DNA of 64,000 bases from Corallococcus caeni (GTDB lineage: Bacteria; Myxococcota; Myxococcia; Myxococcales; Myxococcaceae). The notes under the pieces are model-generated. The model had not been told where the DNA came from. It saw nothing but the letters and a program-made list of their open reading frames with translations, and did not search any database. Positions 14,063 to 22,886 of this stretch are shown in pieces. How positions within the stretch are numbered: the stretch's first letter is position 1; each line of letters begins with the position of its first letter. Position numbers and translations under genes: made by a program. The stretch lies in the NCBI RefSeq assembly GCF_036245865.1, contig NZ_BTTW01000003.1, positions 62,001 through 126,000 on the forward strand. Reading direction: 5' to 3'.

Positions 14063-16255
14063 TCAGGGCGCAGTGCAGGTGCTGGAAGGGCTGAGCACGG
14101 CGCCTGGGTCGATGGAGCAGGATTGGACGCTTCGCAGGTGGACGTAGCCGGCGGCGCCACCGCCGCCGCCACCGCCGCCCCTGGTTCCAAAGCCATCCAT
14201 GATGCCATCGCTGCCCTGGGTCGGGGAGGCCATCCGGGCCCCTCCCGCGCCTCCGGCGCCACCCGTGGTATTGCCCGTGGTGCCGCCGCTGGCAGGGGTT
14301 GCCGTCGTCTGGGACCCGTTGGCGCCATCCGAGCCTGCATTGTTGGCGTCGGAGCCACCCTTGCCTCCGCCGCCACCGTTGGCGGTGATTCGGGCCGCGG
14401 ACGTGAGTTGGAGTTGGAAGGCCTCCAGCACGATGCGCCCGCCGCTTCCTCCTCCGCCGCCACCGGCTCCGGCGGAGCCACTGGCATCGCCGCGTTCGCC
14501 GCCATTGCCGCTCGCCGAGAGGGTCTTCGCCACGGTCAGCGTGCGTGACACGGAGAGCTGGAGCGCACCGCCTCCCGCTCCGCCCTTGCCACCCGCGGCG
14601 GATTGATTGCCTCCACCATTGCCTCCCGCGCAGCCTCCCAGCAAAGGCTGGGGCGTGGCCGGGCGGCCATTGCCCGCGCCGCCCTGGGTCGGGCCGTTGC
14701 TGCCCTTGCCGCCGCTCCCGCCGGGGGTGCCATTGCCCGCGCCGCCACCGCCACCGCCAGTGCTGCCAGTGAAGGTCCCGGCGACGCCGTTGGAGGAACC
14801 GCACTCCGTATTGCCATTCAGGATGCTGCCCGTGGTCAGCAGGGATTGGTCCACGTTCGCATTGCCGTACACGGCCAGGATGACGGGGGAGGGACCCTTG
14901 ATGGTCAGGGTCCCATTCAGCACCAATGTCCGCACCGGGATGAGCAGGGCGGGAGGGTTTCCGGAGCCCTGGGAGAGCGATTGGATCTTCAAGGTGCTCA
15001 GCGTCGTGACCGCGGCTTCGGGCGCGAAGGTCGAAGTGGCGGTGTCGAACGTCACGTCCGAATTGGTCCTGAGCTCACCGATGTCCGCGGCCGCGATGGC
15101 GTTCGGATCGAAGTTGTAGGGCTGATAGGGGAACGGGCTGCAAGCAGCGCTCGCCAGGCACACGCCCGGAACTCCACTGGAGGTCGTGCAGGCCGCGTTG
15201 AGGTCGACCTCGAACTCACATTCGTTGCTCACCGTGCACTGCTGCTTCACGCGGTGGCACGCAGGAGGGGAGCAGGCCGTGGGCGTGCCTACGCAGTGGC
15301 CATTCCCATCGCATTGGTCCGCCTGGGTGCACGTCAGCGGATCCTGGCAGGACGTGGTGGCCGGGAGCGGGGCGAAGGCACAGGCACCGGTGGCTGGGTT
15401 GCAGGTGCCCTGCGCATCAAAGCACTGCTCCGTGCCGGTGCAGGTACGCTGCGTGCCCGCGCACATCCCGTTGGCGCCGCACTTGTCATCGTTCGTGCAC
15501 TTGTTGCCGTCGTCGCAAGGCTGTCCCGCAGGGGACTCGGCGGCGACGCACATTCCCGTGGCGGGCTGGCACTCCTGCCGCGGTTCGCACGCGCCGCTGG
15601 GCTGGGTACAGGTCTTCGTGCTCGCGGGCACACATCGCGCCTCCAGGCCCGCGCCTTCGCAGTGGTCGCCCACCGTGCAGGCGTTGCCGTCATCGCATGC
15701 CGAGCCCCCGCAGCCCGCCTCCTGGCAGCCCACCCGCTGGTTGCAGTTGAGGTCCACCGTGCTGCCGCAGGTCTCGGTGGCGCCGGGGTGGATGGCCCCG
15801 TTGGAATCATCGCAGTCAGTGGGCTTCGACCACGTGGCACCGGCCAGGTAGCCGTCCTCGTCCCCGTCCGACGCGAAGAGCTGGAGGCTCAGCTGGGCGA
15901 ACGCCTTCGCGGGGACGACCACGGGCTGCTCGCTGGCGCGCGCCTCCACGACCTCCCCCGCGCACCGGTCCCCCGCGGCCTCCGTGTACGACGACACGGT
16001 GACGCTCAGCGCCGTGTCCCAGTCCGCCTTGCGGCGCACCGCGACCAGGAGCTCGTTCTTCTCCGTGTTCTTGAACCGGGTGGCCGGGATGTCCGTGGCC
16101 TCCTGGTGCCCCTGCGCGTCCTTCGCCTCCACGCGCACGCACGCGGGCTTGAAGGAGCCGTACGTCACGGACACCCGGATGGCGCCTTCGTCGGGAGCCT
16201 TCTCCCCACAGGCAGCCAGCAACACCACACATCCCAGCAGGCAGAGCCGATACAT
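14063..16255 (-). CDS. MopE-like Cys-rich, Gly-rich surface lipoprotein
   Basis: 730 aa. Lipoprotein signal VVLLAAC (Cys16). Residues about 20-125 form a beta-rich N-terminal domain. About 130-175 is a MopE-type metal-binding motif (DGDEDGY, DCDD, HPGATETC, DLNCNQ). A Cys-rich repeat block to about residue 370 has paired CDDGN and C...GNG..C units, each probably disulfide-bonded. The C-terminal ~230 residues are very Gly-rich (GGGGGAGNGTPGGSGGKG type). This layout recurs in myxobacterial surface proteins of unknown function. The name rests on the MopE motif; copper binding is not implied. A TACAGT element lies 8 nt before the ATG. Confidence 0.75.
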   Translation of the reverse strand: MYRLCLLGCVVLLAACGEKAPDEGAIRVSVTYGSFKPACVRVEAKDAQGHQEATDIPATRFKNTEKNELLVAVRRKADWDTALSVTVSSYTEAAGDRCAGEVVEARASEQPVVVPAKAFAQLSLQLFASDGDEDGYLAGATWSKPTDCDDSNGAIHPGATETCGSTVDLNCNQRVGCQEAGCGGSACDDGNACTVGDHCEGAGLEARCVPASTKTCTQPSGACEPRQECQPATGMCVAAESPAGQPCDDGNKCTNDDKCGANGMCAGTQRTCTGTEQCFDAQGTCNPATGACAFAPLPATTSCQDPLTCTQADQCDGNGHCVGTPTACSPPACHRVKQQCTVSNECEFEVDLNAACTTSSGVPGVCLASAACSPFPYQPYNFDPNAIAAADIGELRTNSDVTFDTATSTFAPEAAVTTLSTLKIQSLSQGSGNPPALLIPVRTLVLNGTLTIKGPSPVILAVYGNANVDQSLLTTGSILNGNTECGSSNGVAGTFTGSTGGGGGGAGNGTPGGSGGKGSNGPTQGGAGNGRPATPQPLLGGCAGGNGGGNQSAAGGKGGAGGGALQLSVSRTLTVAKTLSASGNGGERGDASGSAGAGGGGGGSGGRIVLEAFQLQLTSAARITANGGGGGKGGSDANNAGSDGANGSQTTATPASGGTTGNTTGGAGGAGGARMASPTQGSDGIMDGFGTRGGGGGGGGAAGYVHLRSVQSCSIDPGAVLSPSSTCTAP

Positions 16256-16290
16256 GGCGCCGCACTGTACTCAACCCGTCCGGGAGCAGG

Positions 16291-16317
16291 GGAGCGGGGT
16301 CGCCTGGACCCCGCTCC
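16291..16317 (-). terminator. Terminator of mutS2
   Basis: GGAGCGGGGTC (16291-16301) pairs perfectly with GACCCCGCTCC (16307-16317) around a 5-nt loop, 16 nt after the mutS2 stop. There is no clear U-tract, so its strength relies on the GC-rich 11-bp stem. Confidence 0.7.
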
Positions 16318-16333
16318 TCCGTCACAGGGGGCT

Positions 16334-18739
16334 TCAGCCGCGCAGGGACACCACCGTGACACCGTCGCCGCCCTCGTGGCTCTCCCCGGGGCGGAACATG
16401 CGGATGTACGGCGACGCGGCCAGGTGGTCGCGGATGGCCTGCTTGAGCGCGCCGGTGCCGTGGCCGTGGATGATGAGCGCGGCCTCCTCACCCTTGCGCA
16501 GGCCCTGGTCCAGGAACGTCTCCAGCTCCGCCAGCGCGTCGTCGGCGCGCATGCCGCGCACGTCGCATCGGAAGTTCGTGGCGTCCACCTGGGACGGCGC
16601 CGCGGAGGCCGCGCGCTTCAAGGCCGCTTCGCCCTTCCGCTGCTCCGGGAACTTCGCCTGCTGCGGCTTCTTGCCCCGCGAACCGGACAGCTCCGTCGTG
16701 GGCACGCGCATCTTCAGCGCGCCGCCCGCGGACACCACCGCCTGGCCGTCCGTCAGCTCCAGAATCTCCACGTCCCGGCCCAGGCCGGAGTGGTGCACCC
16801 ACGCGCCCACCTTCAGGTTCGCGGGCCCCGGGGCCTCCACCTGGAACAGCTCCGCCTTGGCCGCCGCCGCGCGCTTCAGCGCCTCGTCCGCGCGCTGCTG
16901 CAGCTGCTGCCGCGCCTCCGAGAGCGCCTTCTCGCTCTGCTCCGCGCGCAGCTTCACCAGCAGGTCGCGGACCTCCTGCGCGGCGTGCTCGCTGGCCGCG
17001 TGCACGTCCTCGTTGAACTGCATCATCCGGCCCTTGCGCTCGCGCTCGAAGGCGACCTTCTGCTTCTCCAGCTCCGCGCGCAGGGCCTCCGCCTCCTTCG
17101 CCGCGAGCCGCGCCTTCTCCAGCTCCTCGGAGAGCTTGCGCCGCTCGTCCTCCGCCGCCGCCAGCGCCTTGGTGAGCGGGCCGCCCGCGTTGAGCGACAG
17201 CTCCCGGGCGCGCTCGCACACCGAGGCCGGCAGGCCCACCCGCGCCGCCATGTCGATGGCGGACGACTGTCCGGACGCGCCCATCTGCAGCCGGTATGTG
17301 GGCGCCATCCGCTTGGAGTCGAAGCCCACGCGCGCGTTGAGGAAGCGCGGATCCATGTGCGCCAGCGCCTTGAGCTCCTCCAGGTGCGTCGTCACCAGGA
17401 CGTACGCCCCCTTGCCCAGGAGCTCCTCCAGCACCGCGATGGCGATGGCCGCGCCCTCGCGCGGATCCGTGTCCGCCGCGATCTCGTCGATGAGCACCAG
17501 CGAGTCCGTCGCCACCGCCGACAGGATGTCGCGCAGCAGGGTGACGTGGCCGCTGAACGAGGACAGGCCCTGCGCCAGGTCCTGCGTGTCACCCACGGTG
17601 GAGTGCACGGAGCGGTACAGCGGCATCCGCGATCCTTCGCTCACCGGGATGGGCAGGCCCGCGCGCAGCATCAGCGCGCACAGCCCCACGCCCGTCAGCG
17701 TCACCGTCTTGCCGCCCGCGTTGGGGCCGGACACCACCAGCGCCCGGGCCTCTTGCGTGAGCGTCACGTCGTTGGACACCACCTCCGAGCCCTTGAGCAC
17801 CAGGCGCGGGTGGCGCAGCGCGCGCAGCTGCAGCTCCTTCACGGCCTCGAACGTGGGCGTCGTGGCGTCCAGGTCCGCGGACAGGACGGCGATGGCCTCC
17901 ACCTCGTCCAGCTCCGCCACCGCCTCCAGGCCCTCCAGGATGCGCACGGACTCGCGGCCCACGAGCCGGCTCAGCTCCTGGAGCACCTTCAGCTCCTCCT
18001 CCGCGACCTCCGACTGCGCGATGGCCAGGTCGTTGCCCAGGCCCACCATCGCCTGGGGCTCCATGAAGAGCGTCTGCCCCGTCTGGCTGGCGTTGTGGAC
18101 GATGCCGTCCACCTCCGAGCGGTAGTTCGACACCACCGGCACCACGTACCGCCCGTTGCGCAGCGTGTAGTAGTTCTCGCGCAGCTTGGTGGTGAACGTC
18201 TCGTCGTGCAGCAGCTCGTCCAGGCGCGTCTTGATGCGCCGGTGCAGGCCGCGCGCCCTGTCCCGCGCCTCCTTCAGCTCCGGGCTGGCGCGGTCGGCGA
18301 TGGTTCCGTCCGGTTCGAAACACTGATCCAACCGGCGCGCCATGGCCTCCAGGAAGGGCAGGCGGCGGGAGATCTCCACCAGGCGGGGGACGCGCTCCTT
18401 GCGCTCGTCCAGCGCCTCGCGGGTGCGCGCGAAGGCGAAGAGCAGCTGGGCCGCGTCGATGAGCTGGCGGGGCTCCAGCACGCCGCCCTTCTCCGCGTGG
18501 CCCACCGCGGTGCGCAGGTCCGTCACGCCGCCCAGGGGCAGGGAGAACTGCTGCTGGGAGAGGAAGCGGGCCTCGTCGACCAGGGCCAGCGCCTCGGCCA
18601 CTTCCGCCTCGGTGTCGAGGAAGGGACGGGCTAGCACCCGCTCCCTCCCTGGCTCCGTGCGACAGCGCTGCGTCAGCGCGCGGAGCACTTCCGAGAATCC
18701 AAGGTCTTCCAACGTCCTTTGGGAAATCTGCACAGTCAT
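16334..18739 (-). CDS. mutS2: MutS2 family ATPase / Smr endonuclease
   Basis: 801 aa, the usual family length. N-terminal core and clamp helices precede the MutS ATPase, with Walker A GPNAGGKT near residue 338, Walker B LVLIDEIAADTDP and the signature stretch SSFSGHVTLL. A long coiled coil (about 515-630, EELEKARLAAKEAEALRAELEKQ) is followed by a KOW-like segment. The C-terminal Smr nuclease domain (about 725-801) has DVRGM and HGHGTG. MutS2 lacks the mismatch-recognition domain; in other bacteria it suppresses recombination and resolves collided ribosomes. ATG 18739 is chosen; an in-frame ATG at 18748 adds three residues and is equally possible. Divergent from the TPR gene 75 bp away. Confidence 0.95.
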   Translation of the reverse strand: MTVQISQRTLEDLGFSEVLRALTQRCRTEPGRERVLARPFLDTEAEVAEALALVDEARFLSQQQFSLPLGGVTDLRTAVGHAEKGGVLEPRQLIDAAQLLFAFARTREALDERKERVPRLVEISRRLPFLEAMARRLDQCFEPDGTIADRASPELKEARDRARGLHRRIKTRLDELLHDETFTTKLRENYYTLRNGRYVVPVVSNYRSEVDGIVHNASQTGQTLFMEPQAMVGLGNDLAIAQSEVAEEELKVLQELSRLVGRESVRILEGLEAVAELDEVEAIAVLSADLDATTPTFEAVKELQLRALRHPRLVLKGSEVVSNDVTLTQEARALVVSGPNAGGKTVTLTGVGLCALMLRAGLPIPVSEGSRMPLYRSVHSTVGDTQDLAQGLSSFSGHVTLLRDILSAVATDSLVLIDEIAADTDPREGAAIAIAVLEELLGKGAYVLVTTHLEELKALAHMDPRFLNARVGFDSKRMAPTYRLQMGASGQSSAIDMAARVGLPASVCERARELSLNAGGPLTKALAAAEDERRKLSEELEKARLAAKEAEALRAELEKQKVAFERERKGRMMQFNEDVHAASEHAAQEVRDLLVKLRAEQSEKALSEARQQLQQRADEALKRAAAAKAELFQVEAPGPANLKVGAWVHHSGLGRDVEILELTDGQAVVSAGGALKMRVPTTELSGSRGKKPQQAKFPEQRKGEAALKRAASAAPSQVDATNFRCDVRGMRADDALAELETFLDQGLRKGEEAALIIHGHGTGALKQAIRDHLAASPYIRMFRPGESHEGGDGVTVVSLRG

Positions 18740-18814
18740 GGGTTTCATGCGAGGCCGGGTGTCCGTCAAGGGGAAGTATTGAGGTGGCCCACCTGGCTCT
18801 GCTATCTGCCAACC

Positions 18815-19549
18815 ATGATGTGGGTTCTCGTGGCGGCGGTGCTGGCGGGCGCGTCCGACGCAGCGGCTCCCCCGGTCCTGACGGCGCAGGCGGCCGCGGC
18901 TCCCGGCTCGCTGGCGGACGCACTGGCGCTGGAGACCGCGGGCAACGACGCGGGAGCCCTCGTCGCCCTGGAGCGGCTGGTTTCTAACCAGCCCCGCTGG
19001 GAGTTGCCCAGGCTGGAGGCCGCGCGCCTGCTCCTCAAGGGAGGCAGCGCCCCGGAGCTGGAGCGCGCTGGAGCGCACCTGGAGGCCGCCCTGCGCGAGG
19101 CCCCGGACAACCCCCGCGTCTGGTTCCTCCAGGGACAGCTCCTGGAGGAGCGGAGCGCCTCCTTCGACGCCATCCGCGCCTACGAGAAGGCCGTGGCCCT
19201 ACGGCCGTCCTATGACGACGCGCGCTTCCGGCTCGCGGGCCTCTGGGCGCAGATGGGGGACTGGCTCAAGGCGGAGCTGCACTACCGCCCCCTGTCCAAG
19301 TCCCGGCCCGCGTGGGTGCAGGTGCGCATGCAGCTGGCGGCGGTGCTGGAGAAGCAGGGCCGGACGCTGGACGCGGAGCGGGAGTTCCTGGCCGCGCGCG
19401 ACGCCCAGCCGGACAACCCGGGTGTCTTGAGGACCCTGGCGGCCTTCTACGAGCGGACGGACAGGCCCCAGCTCGCCGCGAAGGTGAGGGCGCGGCTGAC
19501 GGCGCCGGAGAAGCGCAACATGCGGGCGCTCAAACCTTCCAAGCGCTGA
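18815..19549 (+). CDS. Exported tetratricopeptide-repeat protein
   Basis: 244 aa. A short hydrophobic signal (about 1-18, MMWVLVAAVLAGASDAAA) is followed by at least five TPR-like helical pairs: LALETAGNDAGALVALERLV, LERAGAHLEAALREAPDNPRVWFLQGQLLEE, SFDAIRAYEKAVALRPSYDDARFRLAGLW, and further units to about residue 235. TPR proteins act as scaffolds, and a periplasmic role is inferred from the signal. No catalytic motif is seen. A TGCTATCTG extended -10-like element lies 6 nt before the start, so the transcript may be nearly leaderless. It precedes a cyclase gene by 67 bp. Confidence 0.8.
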   Translation: MMWVLVAAVLAGASDAAAPPVLTAQAAAAPGSLADALALETAGNDAGALVALERLVSNQPRWELPRLEAARLLLKGGSAPELERAGAHLEAALREAPDNPRVWFLQGQLLEERSASFDAIRAYEKAVALRPSYDDARFRLAGLWAQMGDWLKAELHYRPLSKSRPAWVQVRMQLAAVLEKQGRTLDAEREFLAARDAQPDNPGVLRTLAAFYERTDRPQLAAKVRARLTAPEKRNMRALKPSKR

Positions 19550-19616
19550 CAGCGAGTAGCGGGGCGCGGTCCGTGGCGATTGCTTCGCGCGACGCGCTGC
19601 ATACACTGCCCCCGCT

Positions 19617-20942
19617 TTGAAGACCGCCAACCTCGCCATCGTCTTCACCGACATCAAGGGCTTCACCGAACGCACCAGTCGGCAGACGCTGGAGGAGAAC
19701 CAGCGTCTGCTCCAGGTGCATGAGGCGTTGCTCGCGCCGCTGTTCAAGGCGTTCGGTGGACGCATCATCAAATCGATTGGCGACGCGTTCCTCGTCACCT
19801 TCGAGTCCCCCACCCAGGCCGTCCTGAGCGGCATCGCCATCCAGGACCGGCTCTGGCACCACAACCGGGAGCTGCTGGAGGACGATCAGATCCACGTCCG
19901 CGTCGCCGTGAACGTGGGCGAGGTGCGGGTGGAGAACAACGACATCTTCGGCGAGCCGGTGAACATCGCGGCCCGCGTGGAGGGCATCACCGACGCGGAC
20001 GAGGTCTTCTTCACGGAGGCCGTCTACCTCTCCATGAACAAGGCGGAGGTGCCGTCGCAGGAGGTGGGGTCCTTCGAACTGAAGGGCATCCCCGGGAAGA
20101 TCCGCGTCTTCCGCGTGCCGCGCGCGCCCTACCGGGTGGAGGCGCCGGCGCCGGACGCGGTGCTGCCCACGCCGGAAGAGCTGTCCTCGCTGCCGCCGTA
20201 CGGCAACCTGGCCCTGGCGCGCGTGGCGGATCCGGGCCTGGACCTGGGCGCCCTGGGCCAGCGCGCGGCGGGGGTGGGGGCGGCGGTGGGCCAGCGTGCG
20301 GCGGCGGGCGCGGTGGCGGTGGGCCAGCGGGCCACGGTGCTGGGAAAGCAGGCGCGCACCGCGACGGATGCGCTCTGGGCGCGCGTGTACGCGAGGCTGC
20401 CGCCCGCCATCACGTCGAAGGTGTCGTCCACGGTGGCCGGCTGGGGCGTGAGCGCGGTGCTGCTGGCGGTGGTGCTGCTGGGTGGAGGGCTGCTGCTGGG
20501 CGAGGGCGGCCCTGCCCTGCGGGCCATCCGCGACGTGGAGGGCACCTCCGGCGCGGAGCGGGCCGCGCGCGTGAGCGAGGCGCGGCGGCTCATCAAGCAG
20601 GAGGAGCCGGATCAGCGCGTCTACCTCAACGGGCGGCTGGAGGAGGCGCAGGGCAACTGGGGCCCCGCGATGGCCCTCTACGCGCAGGCGGTGCGCAAGG
20701 ACGGCAACGGCCGCGCGGAGTCCCGGCTCATCTCGTTCCTGAAGCACGAGCAGTGCGGCGTGCGCTCCGGGGCGGCGGAGGTCCTGGCCGGCCTGCACCT
20801 GGAGTCCGCGCGCGGGCCGCTGGAGACGCTGGCCGACGACGGGGGCCCGAACGACGGCGCGTCCGGGGGCTTCCTGGGGCTGAGCACCTGTGACTCGAAG
20901 AAGGCGGCCGCGAGCGCGCTCAAGCGCCTGGCCGCGAACTGA
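19617..20942 (+). CDS. Class III nucleotide cyclase with membrane segment and repeat-type C-terminus
   Basis: 441 aa from TTG 19617. Residues 1-170 are a class III cyclase domain: IVFTDIKGFTERTS carries metal-binding Asp12 and GGRIIKSIGDAFLVTF carries Asp56, and VNVGEV and FGEPVNIAARV are also typical. A Pro/Ala-rich linker follows with GQRAA-type repeats (about 210-245), one membrane segment (about 275-293, VSAVLLAVVLLGGGLLLG) and a C-terminal segment with alpha-helical repeats and conserved Cys. It should make cAMP from ATP, but substrate choice is not proven. The catalytic domain is N-terminal and cytoplasmic; the C-terminus is probably periplasmic. TTG is used because no ATG or GTG precedes the conserved strand. 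Confidence 0.85.
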   Translation: MKTANLAIVFTDIKGFTERTSRQTLEENQRLLQVHEALLAPLFKAFGGRIIKSIGDAFLVTFESPTQAVLSGIAIQDRLWHHNRELLEDDQIHVRVAVNVGEVRVENNDIFGEPVNIAARVEGITDADEVFFTEAVYLSMNKAEVPSQEVGSFELKGIPGKIRVFRVPRAPYRVEAPAPDAVLPTPEELSSLPPYGNLALARVADPGLDLGALGQRAAGVGAAVGQRAAAGAVAVGQRATVLGKQARTATDALWARVYARLPPAITSKVSSTVAGWGVSAVLLAVVLLGGGLLLGEGGPALRAIRDVEGTSGAERAARVSEARRLIKQEEPDQRVYLNGRLEEAQGNWGPAMALYAQAVRKDGNGRAESRLISFLKHEQCGVRSGAAEVLAGLHLESARGPLETLADDGGPNDGASGGFLGLSTCDSKKAAASALKRLAAN

Positions 20943-20957
20943 CCTGCGAACCTGATC

Positions 20958-20996
20958 CGCCTCGCCCGCGCAGGCCGTGGGCGGCGGGACGAGGCG
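20958..20996 (+). promoter_or_regulatory. Large stem-loop between the cyclase and NamZ-like genes
   Basis: CGCCTCGCCCGC (20958-20969) pairs with GCGGG-A-CGAGGCG (20984-20996): 12 bp with one bulged A. It starts 15 bp after the cyclase stop and ends 7 bp before GTG 21004. It may terminate the cyclase transcript or fold in the leader of the next gene. There is no T-run. Confidence 0.5.
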
Positions 20997-21003
20997 ACCG
21001 AAC

Positions 21004-22194
21004 GTGACGAAGGTGAAGACGGGACTGGATGTGTGGGCCGCGCAGGGCTTCTCCGCGCTCAAGGGCAAGCGCGTGGGCGCCATCGTGAATCCCACGAGCG
21101 TGGACTCGCGCTTCCGCCACCTGGCGGACCTGCTGGCCGGCACCGAGGGCGTGACGCTGGCGGCGCTCTTCGGGCCGGAGCACGGCATCCGCGGCGAGGC
21201 CCAGTACATGGTGGCCGTGGACGAGGCGCGCGACCGCAGGACGGGCGTCCCGGTGCACAGCCTCTACGGCTCCACCTTCGAGTCGCTCTCCCCGCGCCAG
21301 GAGTGGCTCAAGGGGCTGGACGCGCTGGTGTTCGACATCCAGGACGTGGGCAGCCGCTACTACACCTACGTCTACACCATGGCCCTGGCGATGAAGGCCG
21401 CCGCCCAGGCCCGCGTGCCTTTCTACGTGCTGGACCGGCCCAACCCGCTGGACGGGGTGACGCTGGAGGGCAACCTGGTGGGAGAGAAGTTCCGCTCCTT
21501 CGTGGGGTTGTACGCGCTGCCCAACCGCCACGGCATGACGGCGGGGGAGCTGGCCCGGCTGTTCAACGCGCAGGAGGGCTTCGGCTGCGACCTGACGGTG
21601 GTGCCGTGCGAGGGCTGGACGCGCGACATGTCCTGGAGCGACACGGGCCTGCCGTTCCTGCCGCCGTCGCCCAACATGCCCACCGCGGACACGGCGCTGG
21701 TGTACCCCGGCATGTGCCAGCTGGAGGGCACCAACGTGTCCGAGGGCCGCGGCACCTGCCGGCCCTTCGAGCAGTTCGGCGCGCCGTGGGTGGACACGGA
21801 CAAGCTGATGGCGCGGCTGGACAGGGAGCGGCTGCCGGGCGTGGCCTTCCGTCCGGTGGGCTTCACGCCGACGTTCGACAAGTTCCAGGGCCAGTCATGC
21901 AGCGGGGCCTTCATCCACGTCACGGACCGCAAGGCGTTCAAGCCGCTGCGCACGGGCATCGCCATCACCCAGGCGCTGCACGACATTGGCCCGGGGCACT
22001 TCGACTGGCGGGCGGACGCGTACGAGTTCGTGGACGACGTGCCCGCGTTCGACCTGCTGTGCGGCACCGACCAGGTGCGTCGCGGCATCGAGGAGGGCTG
22101 GAGCCTGGACCGGATGCTGGAGGGCTTCGAGCTGCAGACGGAGGCCTTCCGCAAGCACCGCGAGCCCGCCCTGCTGTACGCTTCCGGGCGGTGA
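21004..22194 (+). CDS. DUF1343 / NamZ-like exo-beta-N-acetylmuramidase
   Basis: 396 aa. DUF1343 hallmarks are continuous: VKTGLDVW, LKGKRVGAIVNPTSV, FGPEHGIRGEAQ, VHSLYGS, FDIQDVGSRYYTYVYTM, VLDRPNPLDG, PNRHGMTAGELA, LPPSPNMPTADTALVYPGMC, EGTNVSEGRGTCRPFEQFGAPW. The founding member NamZ (GH171) releases MurNAc from peptidoglycan fragments, so a role in wall recycling or prey-wall digestion is likely. No signal peptide is apparent, which points to a cytosolic enzyme. GTG 21004 is preferred over GTG 20977, which lies in the loop of the preceding stem-loop. The next gene starts 7 bp after its stop. Confidence 0.85.
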   Translation: MTKVKTGLDVWAAQGFSALKGKRVGAIVNPTSVDSRFRHLADLLAGTEGVTLAALFGPEHGIRGEAQYMVAVDEARDRRTGVPVHSLYGSTFESLSPRQEWLKGLDALVFDIQDVGSRYYTYVYTMALAMKAAAQARVPFYVLDRPNPLDGVTLEGNLVGEKFRSFVGLYALPNRHGMTAGELARLFNAQEGFGCDLTVVPCEGWTRDMSWSDTGLPFLPPSPNMPTADTALVYPGMCQLEGTNVSEGRGTCRPFEQFGAPWVDTDKLMARLDRERLPGVAFRPVGFTPTFDKFQGQSCSGAFIHVTDRKAFKPLRTGIAITQALHDIGPGHFDWRADAYEFVDDVPAFDLLCGTDQVRRGIEEGWSLDRMLEGFELQTEAFRKHREPALLYASGR

Positions 22195-22201
22195 CCCTCA
22201 C

Positions 22202-22876
22202 GTGATTGGCGTCTTCTCCGATACGCATGGCGACCTGGGCGCCTTCGACGCGGCCTACGAGCTGCTGCGGGCGAAGGGCGCGCGGCGCTTCCTCTTCACC
22301 GGCGGGCGCTACACGGACCTGGATGAGTGGGTGCTGTGGCGCCGGCAGAAGGGCCGGGGCGGGCGCGAGTACTCCGACGCGGACTTCCTGGCGGACGTGA
22401 CGCAGTGGCTGGTGGCGCCGCAGGAGGGTCTGTCGCGCACGCCCGCGTCGCGGGAAGCCCCCTCGGACCTCACGTCCGAGGACGACCGGCGGCTGGTGAT
22501 GGAGCGCTTCGTGCGCGTGCCGGAGCGCGACTCGCTGGCGTACCGGGACCCCGCCGTGGCGAACAAGGCCATGGACCTGGTGGGGGACACGCTCTGCTGC
22601 GTGGTGCACGACAAGAACGACCTGGGGCGGGACGACCTGCTCAACGCGCAGGTGTTCATCCACGGCAAGGAGCCGGAGCCGGCGGTGGTGCAGATTGGCC
22701 CGCGCTACTTCGTGACGCCGGGCCGGCTGGTAGGGGCCGCGGAGCAGACGTGTGGCCTCCTGGAGAAGGCGGAGCGCAACCTCAGCTTCTCCGCGTTCCG
22801 GTTGGATGGGCACCTGGTGCTGCCGCCCCGGGTGCTGCAGGTCGATTCGCGCTCGACGAAGCTCACCGTCAAATAA
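22202..22876 (+). CDS. Metallophosphoesterase-like protein with incomplete active site
   Basis: 224 aa from GTG 22202. The N-terminus MIGVFSDTHGD is the first metal-binding motif of calcineurin-like phosphoesterases. The usual GD and GNH[DE] motifs are not present: FLFTGGRYTDLDEW replaces the GD region. The C-terminal half (LLNAQVFIHGKEPEPAVVQIGPRYFVTPGRL) looks like the closing strands of the fold, with FIHGKEP in place of the GHTH histidines. Either the subfamily uses other ligands or it is a non-catalytic relative. It sits between the NamZ-like gene and nadD in the same direction, 10 bp before nadD. Confidence 0.7.
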   Translation: MIGVFSDTHGDLGAFDAAYELLRAKGARRFLFTGGRYTDLDEWVLWRRQKGRGGREYSDADFLADVTQWLVAPQEGLSRTPASREAPSDLTSEDDRRLVMERFVRVPERDSLAYRDPAVANKAMDLVGDTLCCVVHDKNDLGRDDLLNAQVFIHGKEPEPAVVQIGPRYFVTPGRLVGAAEQTCGLLEKAERNLSFSAFRLDGHLVLPPRVLQVDSRSTKLTVK

Positions 22877-22886
22877 GAGGCCCGCC

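Noticed and set aside
14170-14800. Repeats of GGN codons as a CRISPR-like or mobile repeat
   Set aside because: They are Gly-rich coding sequence of the MopE-like lipoprotein without constant spacers or repeats.
14603-18634. 1343-codon plus-strand open frame
   Set aside because: It is antisense to the MopE-like gene and mutS2. Its translation is Arg/Gly/His/Leu-rich without domains, as expected from high-GC codon bias.
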